From: Anaerolineales bacterium
GTDB lineage: Bacteria > Chloroflexota > Anaerolineae > Anaerolineales > Villigracilaceae
DNA: 64,000 nucleotides
Direction of reading: 5' to 3'
NCBI GenBank assembly: GCA_023382595.1
Contig: JAHDWB010000001.1
Location: forward strand, 1,674,001 to 1,738,000
In this document: in pieces, positions 17,287 through 25,894 of the stretch
Layout of the letters: each line of letters opens with the position of its first letter
How positions within the stretch are numbered: position 1 is the stretch's first letter
The notes under the pieces: model-generated
Database searches by the model: none
Told to the model about the DNA's origin: nothing
The model's input: only the letters and a program-made list of their open reading frames with translations
Translations under genes and position numbers: made by a program

Positions 17287-17637
17287 ATGAAAAACCTGCT
17301 CAAACTCGAAGAATTCCTACTTTTTTGCCTTTCCCTGCTTCTTTTTTCGGGATTGGACTACTCGTGGGGACTGTTCGCCCTACTGTTCTTTGCCCCCGAC
17401 CTGAGCATGCTCGGCTATCTAGCAAATCCCCGCCTCGGCGCGTGGACCTATAACCTGATCCACCACAAAGGGCTTGCGATTACGCTGTATGCCTTTGGCT
17501 ACCTACTGACCGTCCCTTGGTTCATGTTCGCAGGGACGCTCCTGCTCGCTCACTCCAGCTTCGACCGTGTGCTCGGCTATGGCTTGAAGCACGAAGACGC
17601 GTTCCAGAACACGCATTTGGGGAAGATTGGGAGATAA
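17287..17637 (+). CDS. DUF4260 family membrane protein
   Basis: A 116-residue protein with three to four hydrophobic helices and the DUF4260 signatures LLEE-type start, FFAPDLSMLGYL, YNLIHHKGL and the C-terminal DRVLGYGLKHEDAFQNTHLGKIG split over a short basic tail. The function of the family is unknown. It begins eight bases after the last DnaA box. It is unrelated in theme to the flanking glycan genes and may be a passenger. Confidence 0.85.
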   Translation: MKNLLKLEEFLLFCLSLLLFSGLDYSWGLFALLFFAPDLSMLGYLANPRLGAWTYNLIHHKGLAITLYAFGYLLTVPWFMFAGTLLLAHSSFDRVLGYGLKHEDAFQNTHLGKIGR

Positions 17638-17715
17638 TATGGAATCGGACAGTTTGCTGTCCATTTTTGCAGGAGCAAGCTTCTGCACTCCAAAATAATT
17701 TCATCGGAGGACATA

Positions 17716-18783
17716 ATGGAATTCAAAATTCAAGACCAATGGATCGGACTGAACTACCCCACCTACTTCATCGCGGATATTGCTGCCAATCATGACGGGG
17801 ATTTGGAACGAGCGAAATTACTCATCAAACTTGCCAAAGAAGCGGGTGCAGATGCGGCAAAGTTCCAGCATTTTCAAGCGCCCAAGATCGTCTCGGATTA
17901 CGGCTTCACGCATATGAATTCCAAGGTCAGCCATCAGGCAACGTGGCGGAAGTCCGTCACGGAAGTATATGCCGCCGCATCCGTCTCGCAAAGCTGGACG
18001 CCAATTCTAAAAGAAGAATGCGACAAGGTTGGCATCCACTTTTTCACTTCACCCTACGATTACGACTCCATCGAACACGTTGACCCATACATCCCTGCCT
18101 TCAAAGCAGGCTCGGGCGAAATCGACTGGATCGAAGCGCTCGTCCACATGGCATCCAAGGGCAAGCCGATGATCATCGCCTGTGGCGCGGCGGACATTGC
18201 CGACGTTCAGCGCGCCGTCCACGCGATTCTCAAGGTCAACAAGCAGTTATGCCTGATGCAATGCAACACCAATTACACTGCCAGCCCCGATAACTACGAT
18301 CATCTGCACATCAACACGCTCAAAACTTTTGCAGCCATGTTTCCCGATGTGATTCTTGGCTTGTCCGACCATACGCATTCCGTTGCCCCCGTCCTTGGTG
18401 CGGTGACGCTGGGCGCACGCGTCATCGAACGTCACTTTACGGATAGCAACGACCGCGAAGGTCCCGACCACAAGTTTGCGATGAATCCCGAAAACTGGGC
18501 GAAGATGGTCGAAGAGACGCGTATCCTCGAACGCTCTTTTGGCAGTTCAGATAAATTCATCGCGGGCAACGAGCAGGAGACCAAGGTCGTGCAACGCCGC
18601 TGTTTGCGCGCCGCGCGCGACATCAAAGCGGGCGAAACCTTCACCCGTGACATGATCGATGTGCTGCGTCCCGCCACGATTGGCGCGATTAAACCGCACG
18701 AGATCGAGAATGTCATCGGCACCAAGGCGCTGGTAGATATGCCCAAAGGCAAGGAATTGCGCTGGACAGATCTGGGTGCGTAA
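17716..18783 (+). CDS. neuB: N-acetylneuraminate synthase family protein with SAF domain (NeuB/SpsE/LegI type)
   Basis: A 355-residue protein. Residues about 15-275 form the aldolase-type barrel with IADIAANHDGDL, AAKFQHF, FFTSPYD, QCNTNYTA and GLSDHTHS; residues about 290-353 are a SAF (antifreeze-like) domain with ARDIKAGETFTRDMI. These enzymes condense PEP with an amino- or deoxy-sugar to make a nonulosonic acid. A strong GGAGG ribosome site precedes the ATG. Followed by a GT4, an AAC(3)-like acetyltransferase, DUF4910 and an SpsF-like protein, it looks like the core of a separate nonulosonate module from the one at 40 kb. The exact sugar cannot be assigned. Confidence 0.9.
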   Translation: MEFKIQDQWIGLNYPTYFIADIAANHDGDLERAKLLIKLAKEAGADAAKFQHFQAPKIVSDYGFTHMNSKVSHQATWRKSVTEVYAAASVSQSWTPILKEECDKVGIHFFTSPYDYDSIEHVDPYIPAFKAGSGEIDWIEALVHMASKGKPMIIACGAADIADVQRAVHAILKVNKQLCLMQCNTNYTASPDNYDHLHINTLKTFAAMFPDVILGLSDHTHSVAPVLGAVTLGARVIERHFTDSNDREGPDHKFAMNPENWAKMVEETRILERSFGSSDKFIAGNEQETKVVQRRCLRAARDIKAGETFTRDMIDVLRPATIGAIKPHEIENVIGTKALVDMPKGKELRWTDLGA

Positions 18784-18790
18784 ATGAATT

Positions 18791-18817
18791 TGTAGGGCGG
18801 GGTTACCCCGCCCTGCA
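18791..18817. repeat. Intergenic palindrome (AGGGCGGGG/CCCCGCCCT)
   Basis: A 9-bp perfect GC stem (18794-18802 with 18806-18814) and a TTA loop, extended outward by TGT/GCA. It lies between the stop of the NeuB gene and the ATG at 18825. It has no T-tract; it resembles other GTAGGG...CCCTAC-type hairpins between genes here. Confidence 0.6.
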
Positions 18818-18824
18818 GTTGCAT

Positions 18825-19919
18825 ATGAAAATCCTTTATTTCTCCCTCGGTTACTCCACGCACGATCACCGTTTCCTCAAAGCCATCACCAGCGGCGGGC
18901 ATCAGGTGTTCTTTGTCCAGCTTGAGGGCAACCGAAGACAGATCGAAGACCGCCCCGTTCCTGAAGGTGTGACACAAGTGCATTGGAAGGGTGGACGCGA
19001 ACCATTTGCGTGGAGCAAATTTCCCGCGCTTGTGATGGATTTCAAACGCCTCCTTCGGGACCTCAAGCCTGATCTCGTCCATGCGGGTCCGATCCAAACC
19101 TGTGCCTTTATCGCCGTCCTCGCTGGAGCGAGTCCTTTGCTGACCATGTCGTGGGGATTCGACCTGATGGATGATGTCCACAAGGGATGGATATGGGAGT
19201 TTGCCACGAAATACACGCTGAAGCGTTCGACATTTTTCACCAGCGACGCGAATGTGACCAAAGATAAAGCTGTCGCCTACGGCATGGACCCTGAAAAGAC
19301 CATCGTCTTCCCTTGGGGCGTGGATTTGGAGCATTTCAAGAAGAAAGAAGAAAGAAGAAAGGGTGATGGCTTTGTTTTGTTCTGCAACCGTTCGTGGGAG
19401 ACTCGCTACGGGGTTGACGTTCTGGCGCGCGCATTCGTAAAGGTGGCGCAGCAACGCGATGATGTCCGTTTACTGCTGTTGAGTGGAGGGTCGCAAGGAG
19501 CGAATATTCGCAAGATTTTGCAGGCAGGCGGAGTGGAGAAGTATGTCACCTTTGGCGGACAGGTCTCCCAAACCGATCTTCCGCGCTGGTATCATATGGC
19601 GGATGTGTACATCTCGCCTTCGCACGTGGACGGCTCGTCCGTTTCGCTGATGGAGGCGCTTGCGTGCGGAATTCCCTGCCTGGTGTCGGATATCCTTGCG
19701 AACAAGGAATGGATTGTCGAAGGTGAGAACGGCTGGCTGTTTCGCGATGGGGATGCGGATCATCTGGCGGAGCAGATTCTCGCGGCGATGAATCAGCGGG
19801 AGAATCTGCCCGAGATCGGCAGAGCAAGCCGAAGGGTGGCAGAGAAGCGCGCGGATTGGAAAAAGAATGCCGAGGCGTTGATGAATGTCTATCGAAGCCT
19901 CCTCCCAAATAGGAGTTGA
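18825..19919 (+). CDS. Glycosyltransferase family 4
   Basis: A 364-residue GT-B protein. The N-terminal half carries ILYFSLGYSTHDHRFLKAI and a LVHAGPIQT segment; the C-terminal half has VDGSSVSLMEALACGIPCLVSD with the family Glu, and ENGWLF. It transfers a sugar from a nucleotide donor with retention. The ATG at 18825 is chosen over a TTG two codons upstream. Lying between the NeuB gene and the AAC(3)-like gene it may add the nonulosonate or a neighbouring sugar (inference). Confidence 0.87.
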   Translation: MKILYFSLGYSTHDHRFLKAITSGGHQVFFVQLEGNRRQIEDRPVPEGVTQVHWKGGREPFAWSKFPALVMDFKRLLRDLKPDLVHAGPIQTCAFIAVLAGASPLLTMSWGFDLMDDVHKGWIWEFATKYTLKRSTFFTSDANVTKDKAVAYGMDPEKTIVFPWGVDLEHFKKKEERRKGDGFVLFCNRSWETRYGVDVLARAFVKVAQQRDDVRLLLLSGGSQGANIRKILQAGGVEKYVTFGGQVSQTDLPRWYHMADVYISPSHVDGSSVSLMEALACGIPCLVSDILANKEWIVEGENGWLFRDGDADHLAEQILAAMNQRENLPEIGRASRRVAEKRADWKKNAEALMNVYRSLLPNRS

Positions 19920-19920
19920 T

Positions 19921-20676
19921 ATGTTGACGTTTGAACAACTGGTGGATGGTTTTCGCAAATTGGGCGTGGCAGAGGGCGACACGCTGTTGGTGCATAGTTC
20001 GTATAAGTCGTTCGGTGAAGTGAATGGCGGACCGCAGACGGTGAACCGCGCGTTGGAGGCGGTGCTGGGCGCAGAGGGGACGCTGATCATGCCGACGTTC
20101 AACTTCGATTTCAACAAAGGCGCGCCGTGGGATGTGCGCACGACGCCGTCGAAGATGGGCGTGCTAACGGAACTAGTGCGGACCGACCCGCGTGCGAAGC
20201 GGGTCTTTCATCCGTTTTATTCGTTTGCAATTTTAGGGAAGCATGCTGAGATGCTGGGAAGTTTACGCTACAAGAGCGCGTATGAACGGGATTCGGTGTT
20301 CGGCAAACTGCGTGACTTAGACGGGAAGATCATAGTGATCGGGCTGTCGTATAACAACAGCATGACGTTCTTTCATCACATCGAGCAAATGGAGGGTGTG
20401 GATTACCGCTTCTTGAAACAGTTCACAGGCGAAGTGACGGACGAGAACGGAAATACATACACGGACACGTTCGAGATGCTTGTCCGCGATGTGGACCAGG
20501 GCGTGATGACGATGGTAGACCCGATGGGCGCGTTGATGGAAGAGCAGGGTGTGATCAAGTCCGCAAGAATCGGCGATGCGGATGTGAAGTTGATGAAGGC
20601 GAATGAAGTCTACGAGTTCACGGTACGCGAGATGAGGCGTGATCCGTTTTTGTTGTATTACATAAAGAAGGACTAG
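19921..20676 (+). CDS. AAC(3)-family N-acetyltransferase (sugar-modifying, not a resistance gene by context)
   Basis: A 251-residue protein of the aminoglycoside 3-N-acetyltransferase / YokD fold: GDTLLVHSSYKSFGEVNGG, GTLIMPTFNF, SKMGVLTEL, HPFYSFAILG and the late HHIEQMEGV with its conserved His. The family uses acetyl-CoA on amino groups of sugars. Inside a nonulosonate/glycan operon it more likely acetylates an amino sugar of the polymer. The ATG at 19921 has GGAG seven bases upstream, which sets the start against the longer frame from 19885. Confidence 0.85.
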   Translation: MLTFEQLVDGFRKLGVAEGDTLLVHSSYKSFGEVNGGPQTVNRALEAVLGAEGTLIMPTFNFDFNKGAPWDVRTTPSKMGVLTELVRTDPRAKRVFHPFYSFAILGKHAEMLGSLRYKSAYERDSVFGKLRDLDGKIIVIGLSYNNSMTFFHHIEQMEGVDYRFLKQFTGEVTDENGNTYTDTFEMLVRDVDQGVMTMVDPMGALMEEQGVIKSARIGDADVKLMKANEVYEFTVREMRRDPFLLYYIKKD

Positions 20677-20682
20677 AAAGCC

Positions 20683-20749
20683 AATCCGCAGATTTCACGG
20701 ATTGCGCAGATTATTTAAAAATCTGTGAAATCTGCGTAATCTGTGGATA
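20683..20749. repeat. Intergenic hairpin repeat (AATCTGTGAAATCTGCG words)
   Basis: Two 30-base arms (20683-20712 and 20720-20749) match as reverse complements at 23 of 30 positions around an ATTTAAA loop. Each arm is itself a repetition of the word AATCNGNG/CGCAGATT. Its last bases form a perfect inverted DnaA box (TGTGGATAA, 20742-20750). It lies in the gap between the acetyltransferase and DUF4910 genes. Confidence 0.65.
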
Positions 20750-20758
20750 AATTTAGTT

Positions 20759-22084
20759 ATGAACCCCTACACATCCCTCAAATCCATCCTCGCGGAATTC
20801 TTCTCTCTGCACCGCACCCTCGCCTCCGACGACCACGACAAAACCTTGGAGATCGTCGGCTCGTACATGCCCGATTCATCCAACTACACCATCGAGACCT
20901 ACGCTCCGCTGACTCCCGTCTGGACGTGGAACGTGCCAGAGAGATATCTTGTCCATGAGGCGTATCTCGAAACGGAAGACGGTGAGCGCATCGTGGACTT
21001 CAAGGATAATCCGCTTCACATCGTTTCGTATTCGTTGTCTGTGGATAAAGTCCTTTCGTTTGAAGAACTCCAGCCGCATTTGTATTTCAACGAGAAACGT
21101 CCGCATACCGTACCGTGGGTCTTCAAATACTACGAACGTGACTGGGGATTCTGTCTGCCGAAGAAAATCTTCGACAAACTTCCACGCGATAAAAAATATC
21201 ATGCGGTCATCAATTGCGAATTTATCACCGATCCCAAACAGGGATTCAAAGTCGCCACGGCAATCGTCCACCCCGAAGGCGGACCCAACCCCGAAGCGGG
21301 CGAGTTCCTTGTGCAGGCGCACACCTGTCACCCCATGCAAGCCAACGACGACGGCGCGGGCGTGGTCAGCACGATTGAGTTGGCGCGGCGGCTGGCAGAG
21401 ACTCCGCTGCCAGCTGGCTCAATGAGTGTCCGCTTTTGGTTTGGACCCGAGACCATCGGCACCATCGCCTGGCTCGCTCACAACGAGCCTCTCATCCCAA
21501 ATCTGCGCGGCGGAATCTTCATGGAGATGACGGGCAATCAAAATCAAATCGCGTGGCATCATACAAGGCAAAATAATCATCTGCTCGACCGCATCACCAA
21601 TTATGTTTTACGTGACACACCTCACGATGAACGCGACTTTGCGTCCGCGCCCGCCAACGATGAGCGCGTCATCAACGGACCGGGCGTCAACGTGCCGTGC
21701 ATCTCGCTCAACCGCTTTCCCTATGATGAATATCACACCACCGATGATAATCTCGACATCATCCACGAAGACATGCTCGTCGGCGCGGCAGACGTTGCCG
21801 AGCGGATCATCCGTATCTACGCCAGCAACTACATCCCCAAGCGCACCTTCCGCGGTCCCGTGTTCCTCAGTGGTCACGGTCTCTGGGTGGACTGGCGCAA
21901 GAATTGGGCGCTCAACCGCGCCATCGAAAAGATCATGATGCGCTTCGAGGGTGAACACAGCCTCTTCGACATCGCCGAGCAGGTTGGGTTGGAGTATGAT
22001 GCGGTGCGCGAGTACGTCGAAAAATTCCGCGCGAAAGGTTTCGTCACACCCCTGCCGATTCCATCCGAAGGACAGACATCATGA
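20759..22084 (+). CDS. DUF4910 aminopeptidase-like protein with C-terminal winged helix
   Basis: A 441-residue protein. The central region has VQAHTCHPMQANDDGAGVV, matching the metal-binding His and Asp of M28-type aminopeptidase folds, and later GPETIGTIAWL and DEYHTTDDNLD. This is the DUF4910 family. The last 80 residues (HSLFDIAEQVGLEYDAVREYVEKF) look like a winged helix. In glycan loci such proteins might hydrolyse an amide or activate an aminoacyl-sugar, but no function is proven. It overlaps the next gene by four bases (ATGA), so the two are co-translated. Confidence 0.78.
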   Translation: MNPYTSLKSILAEFFSLHRTLASDDHDKTLEIVGSYMPDSSNYTIETYAPLTPVWTWNVPERYLVHEAYLETEDGERIVDFKDNPLHIVSYSLSVDKVLSFEELQPHLYFNEKRPHTVPWVFKYYERDWGFCLPKKIFDKLPRDKKYHAVINCEFITDPKQGFKVATAIVHPEGGPNPEAGEFLVQAHTCHPMQANDDGAGVVSTIELARRLAETPLPAGSMSVRFWFGPETIGTIAWLAHNEPLIPNLRGGIFMEMTGNQNQIAWHHTRQNNHLLDRITNYVLRDTPHDERDFASAPANDERVINGPGVNVPCISLNRFPYDEYHTTDDNLDIIHEDMLVGAADVAERIIRIYASNYIPKRTFRGPVFLSGHGLWVDWRKNWALNRAIEKIMMRFEGEHSLFDIAEQVGLEYDAVREYVEKFRAKGFVTPLPIPSEGQTS

Positions 22085-22893
22085 AACCGCGTGTCATCGC
22101 CATCATTCAAGGACGCATGTCCTCATCAAGACTGCCCGGAAAAATTCTCGCGGATATTGCTGGACAGCCGATGTTGCAGCGCGTCTTCATCCGGACCTCG
22201 CGGTCTGCTTCTGTTACTGAAACCGTGTTCGCCACGACGACGGACGCCACCGACGACCCCGTAGCCGAGTACTGCGATTTCAGCGGAATTCCCTTCACCC
22301 GTGGCAGTCAGTTCGATGTGCTGGATCGTTATTATCAAACCGCAAAGCAAATGAAAGCGGATGTGGTCGTCCGCATCACTGCGGATTGTCCCGTCATTGA
22401 CCCTGAATTGATCGATAATGTGGTCAACGCATTGCTTGACGATGAATATGACTTTGTCTGCAACCGTCTCCCGCCGCCGTGGAGCCGCACCTATCCCATC
22501 GGCTTGGACGTGGAAGCCTGCACCTTCAAAGTTTTGAAGAAGGCATGGAAGGAAGCGAAGGAGCCGCAACACCGTGAACATGCCATGCCGTATTTTTATG
22601 AAGGCGTACAGCTAACGCGCCAAAGCCGAACCCTTGAGGCTGGCACTTCCCCGCGCGGATATAATATCGCCCTGCTTCATCACACCACCGACTTCGGCGA
22701 TTACCGCTGGACGGTGGATACGCCCGAAGATTTGGAATTTATTCGGCAAGTCTATGCTCATTTCAATGGACAAGATGATTTTTCGTGGAAGGAAGTCCTG
22801 GACTTGGTTCACGATCATCCTGAATTAGCGAAGATCAACGCGGGTGTGCAACATAAAACTTTGAAAGACATAGATAAACGAGCCCTGAAATAA
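22081..22893 (+). CDS. SpsF/CMP-nonulosonate cytidylyltransferase-like protein
   Basis: A 270-residue nucleotidyltransferase-fold protein with IIQGRMSSSRLPGKILADI (the nucleotide-binding loop), VVRITADCPVIDPELID and a DYRWTVDTPEDL end. This matches the SpsF/PseF/NeuA-like CTP-transfer family. It would activate the acid made by the NeuB at 17716 as a CMP sugar (inference). It is translationally coupled to the DUF4910 gene. Confidence 0.83.
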   Translation: MKPRVIAIIQGRMSSSRLPGKILADIAGQPMLQRVFIRTSRSASVTETVFATTTDATDDPVAEYCDFSGIPFTRGSQFDVLDRYYQTAKQMKADVVVRITADCPVIDPELIDNVVNALLDDEYDFVCNRLPPPWSRTYPIGLDVEACTFKVLKKAWKEAKEPQHREHAMPYFYEGVQLTRQSRTLEAGTSPRGYNIALLHHTTDFGDYRWTVDTPEDLEFIRQVYAHFNGQDDFSWKEVLDLVHDHPELAKINAGVQHKTLKDIDKRALK

Positions 22894-22925
22894 TGTCATT
22901 GCGATGGCGAAGCCCGAAGCAATCT
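22893..22925. repeat. Short dispersed repeat (TGTCATTGCGA...AAGCAATCTC type)
   Basis: TGTCATTGCGATGGCGAAG followed by CCCGAAGCAATCTC begins at the stop codon of the SpsF-like gene. The ends ATTGC and GCAAT are inverted, giving a small hairpin. The wording matches a REP-like repeat known from several bacterial phyla (recognition from memory, not a search). Confidence 0.5.
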
Positions 22926-22964
22926 CCTGATAATTTGAAGCGATAACTGCCTGTTATTGAAATT

Positions 22965-23876
22965 ATGCCTATAATCACTTTTTTCTCCGCCCCCAAACCT
23001 TTCACCGATCCACATATTGCGATGATCCAACGCAACGCCATCAAATCGTGGATATTGCTTCCCGATGTCGAAGTCATCCTGCTTGGCGATGAGGAAGGTC
23101 TTGCCGAAACCGCAAAAGAATTTGGCGCAAAACACATCCCGCATGTGGAGCGCAACGAAAACGGCGTGCCGCTCATCTCGTCCATGTTCCAACTCGCCCG
23201 CGAGAACTCAAAGGGCGATCTTCTCTGCATCATCAACACGGACATGATCCTCATGCCCGATTTCGTCGAAACGGCGCACAGGTCACATATGTTGCGCGAC
23301 AAATTCGTGTTGCTCAGCCAACGCTGGGACTTGGACATCACCCAACCCATCGAATTTACCGAAGGCTGGGATAACCGTCTACGCTCCACCGTCCACGCTC
23401 AGGGACAGCTTCATCGCCCGGCTGGCTCCGATTTCTTCCTCTTTCCTCTTTCTTCTTACCTCAATATTCCCTCCTTCACCATCGGTCGCGCGGGTTGGGA
23501 TAATTGGATGATCTACAAAGCGCGAAAAGAAAATTGGACGGTGATCGATTGCACTCCGTCGGTGATGATCGTGCATCAGAACCATGATTACTCCCACCTG
23601 CCCGAAGGCAAGCCGCACTACGAACACCCTGAGACCAACGAAAACATCCGCCTCGCGGGCGGGCAGGCGAACATCCGCTACACGATTTTGGATTCAACCC
23701 ATCAATTGATTGGTGATAGACTTATCCGCCCGAAGATGACCTCTGCACGCTTCACTCGTAAATTGGAGTTGGTTCTGCGTACCCTGTTCTTTTTCCTGCC
23801 TGAAAACATGATCGAGAACATCGCCCGCCCGAAACGATGGCAGAAGAGAATAAAGAAGATATTCGGGAATCGATAA
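22965..23876 (+). CDS. Glycosyltransferase-like protein (GT-A fold)
   Basis: A 303-residue protein. It starts IITFFSAPKPF, has EVILLGDEEG, then LLCIINTDMILMPDF, in which Asp-Met takes the place of the metal-binding DXD, and later FTIGRAGWDNWMIY. These fit GT-A type transferases related to family 2, although the N-terminal GT2 motif is weak. The tail is basic with an aromatic stretch LRTLFFFLPENM that may touch the membrane. It follows the SpsF-like gene after a short repeat and precedes another GT2 gene. Donor and acceptor are unknown. Confidence 0.68.
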   Translation: MPIITFFSAPKPFTDPHIAMIQRNAIKSWILLPDVEVILLGDEEGLAETAKEFGAKHIPHVERNENGVPLISSMFQLARENSKGDLLCIINTDMILMPDFVETAHRSHMLRDKFVLLSQRWDLDITQPIEFTEGWDNRLRSTVHAQGQLHRPAGSDFFLFPLSSYLNIPSFTIGRAGWDNWMIYKARKENWTVIDCTPSVMIVHQNHDYSHLPEGKPHYEHPETNENIRLAGGQANIRYTILDSTHQLIGDRLIRPKMTSARFTRKLELVLRTLFFFLPENMIENIARPKRWQKRIKKIFGNR

Positions 23877-23929
23877 TCGTAAATTTGGTATCGGCGACAA
23901 CCTCCGATTTAAGAATCCCGACTCCCGCC

Positions 23930-23964
23930 AAAACCTGAAACTTGAAACCTGGAACCTGACACCC
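23930..23964. repeat. Intergenic repeat of the ACCTGA type
   Basis: The gap before the ATG at 23966 reads as repeated ACCTGAAACTTGAAACCTGG and AACCTGACAC. AACCTGACAC is the exact reverse complement of 8098-8107 next to the S23 gene, placing it in the same repeat family. Confidence 0.5.
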
Positions 23965-23965
23965 C

Positions 23966-24904
23966 ATGCGAAAAGGTCAAAATCCCGCCAAGTCCGCCAA
24001 ATCCGTAGCCAAGCCCGAACGGATCACTGTTGCGCTGCTCAACTACATCCCCTTCCTGAGCGGATTCTACGCCGAGACTCTCGACGTGCTGAAAGTCTCG
24101 CTTGAGTCCATGCGCAGGGACGCGGGACTGCCGTTCGACTTGATGATCTTCGACAACGGCTCATGTGCCGAAGTGCGCGACTATCTTGTCAAAGAAAAAG
24201 AAGAGGGACGAATCCAATATTTGATTCTCTCTGAAAAGAACATGGGCAAGGGCGGCGCGTGGAACGTGATGCTGGCGGGCGCACCCGGCGAAATCGTCGC
24301 CTACACTGACGCCGATGTGCTTTTCTATTCGAAATGGCTGAAAGCCTCCGTTAACCTGCTCGAAACTTATCCGAACGTCGGCATGGTCACTGCGCGTCCC
24401 TTCCGCACGCCGGAAAATTTCCTGCAGAGTTCCATCAAATGGGCGAAACAGAACGCCGAACTCGAACAGGGCGACATCCTGCCCTACGAATGGTTCTACG
24501 AATTTTCCACCACGCTTGGTTTCTCCGATGACGAGTTGAAAAAGATCTACAGCGAAACCACCGACTACCGCGTCACCTATAAAAATCTGCCCGCCTATCT
24601 CGGTGCCAGTCACTGGCAGTTCACCGCCTACAAATCCGTGCTCGCGCAGTTCCTTCCCTTCGACATGGATAAACCAATGGGGCAGGTGCGTCAATTGGAT
24701 GAACGCATGGACGCCGCTGGTTATCTGCGATTGATGCCCGTGGAGCGTTATGCCCAGAACATGAGCAATACGCTTCCTTCCACGCTCAAAACTGGTTCAG
24801 CACCCAAACAGGATTCCCGCTCAAAGCGTCTCTGGGACCTGCCGATTCTCAAGAAGCCGCTCATGGCGTTGTATAATTTCATCTTCAACCTCTACTACAA
24901 ATGA
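23966..24904 (+). CDS. Family 2 glycosyltransferase
   Basis: A 312-residue protein with a basic N-terminus of about 20 residues, then ITVALLNYIPFL, LMIFDNGSCAEV, a KNMGKGGAWNVML segment, and the metal-binding TDADVLFY. These are GT2 features of an inverting transferase. The C-terminal helix IFNLYYK may associate with the membrane. It overlaps the next gene by four bases. Confidence 0.83.
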   Translation: MRKGQNPAKSAKSVAKPERITVALLNYIPFLSGFYAETLDVLKVSLESMRRDAGLPFDLMIFDNGSCAEVRDYLVKEKEEGRIQYLILSEKNMGKGGAWNVMLAGAPGEIVAYTDADVLFYSKWLKASVNLLETYPNVGMVTARPFRTPENFLQSSIKWAKQNAELEQGDILPYEWFYEFSTTLGFSDDELKKIYSETTDYRVTYKNLPAYLGASHWQFTAYKSVLAQFLPFDMDKPMGQVRQLDERMDAAGYLRLMPVERYAQNMSNTLPSTLKTGSAPKQDSRSKRLWDLPILKKPLMALYNFIFNLYYK

Positions 24905-25797
24905 ATCAACTTCTCTCCTCTCTGCTCGTCTGCCCCGATTGCAAAAAACCCTTTTCCATAAAAGAAGAAAATCTCTGGCGCTGTGCCAACGACGGATGTG
25001 AAGTGCGCATTCACGAAGGCAAGCCCGTCTTCACGCCTATGCCAGAGACGGCGCACGTCTACGAACGCATCGAGCGCGGATCCGATCAGGGCACTCCGTG
25101 GCGGCAGGCGAATTGGAAATTTTTGCAGGAGCAGGTACAAAGTCAAGAAAAAGAAGCGTTGATTTTTGATGTCGGAGCAGGTCATGGTGACTTCGCCCAA
25201 ATCTTCGCGGGACGAAACTATCTATCTGTGGATGTCGTTCCATACCCCGAAGTGGATTTGACATGCGACCTCGGCGAGTGCATCCCGTTCAAAGAGAATA
25301 CCTTCGACATGCTCGTGCTGATGAACGTGCTGGAGCATGTCTATCATTTCCATGAGTTGCTCGATGCGCTGTATTACCTGCTCAAGCCCGGCGGCTCATT
25401 GGTGATCGCCGTGCCGTTCATGATCAAAGTGCATCAAGCCCCGTTCGATTTTCAACGCTACACCCATTACTCGCTCGAACAAATGGCACACCAGCACGGA
25501 TTTGAAATTACCCTGCTCGAAGGCTACTACGACCCGATCTTCTTCGTCGGTGAGGGGACGCGCAACTTGCGTTTCTGGGTTCTGCCCAAGCTTCCGCGCC
25601 TCTCGCGCTGGCTCGCCCGCGGTCTTTTGATCCTGATTGAGGGTTTGATCTCTCTGATGAAACCGCTCATCGGCGGCGGATATGTAAAATCACCCGAGTC
25701 CGCCAAAAACCCCGCCGCGATTGGGTATCATTTAGTCTTGAAGAAGCCATCTTTTCATTCCCGCATTGTCTCTGCTGGAGATTTGAAAAAGGATTGA
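24901..25797 (+). CDS. SAM methyltransferase with N-terminal zinc-ribbon (Trm112-like)
   Basis: A 298-residue protein. Residues 1-40 have a Trm112-like start LVCPDCKKPF...WRCANDGCEV with four cysteines for zinc. Residues about 85-200 carry the SAM motif FDVGAGHGDF, LSVDVVPYPEVDL and LMNVLEHVYH of a Methyltransf_11 domain. The C-terminal 90 residues include a hydrophobic helix (LARGLLILIEGLISLM). It is coupled by ATGA overlap to the GT2 gene. It ends the run of genes before the AT-rich stretch. Confidence 0.83.
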   Translation: MNQLLSSLLVCPDCKKPFSIKEENLWRCANDGCEVRIHEGKPVFTPMPETAHVYERIERGSDQGTPWRQANWKFLQEQVQSQEKEALIFDVGAGHGDFAQIFAGRNYLSVDVVPYPEVDLTCDLGECIPFKENTFDMLVLMNVLEHVYHFHELLDALYYLLKPGGSLVIAVPFMIKVHQAPFDFQRYTHYSLEQMAHQHGFEITLLEGYYDPIFFVGEGTRNLRFWVLPKLPRLSRWLARGLLILIEGLISLMKPLIGGGYVKSPESAKNPAAIGYHLVLKKPSFHSRIVSAGDLKKD

Positions 25798-25834
25798 AGG
25801 ATAAAACGAACCGTGCATAATAGGGTGTTAAACA

Positions 25835-25869
25835 AAAGTGGAGATACGCTTGGACAGCATCTCCACTTT
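25835..25869. terminator. Bidirectional intrinsic terminator
   Basis: An 11-bp perfect stem AAAGTGGAGAT / ATCTCCACTTT with a 13-base loop. On the - strand it runs into TTTTGTTT. It lies between the stop of the methyltransferase gene and the end of the - strand lectin-like fragment, so it fits a convergent pair. Confidence 0.75.
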
Positions 25870-25894
25870 ATGGCTCGTTTAGAACAAGGTTTGA

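Noticed and set aside
19921-20676. AAC(3)-like gene as an antibiotic resistance gene
   Set aside because: It sits inside a nonulosonate/glycan operon with a coupled ribosome site and no mobile element or resistance neighbour; a sugar acetyltransferase is more likely.
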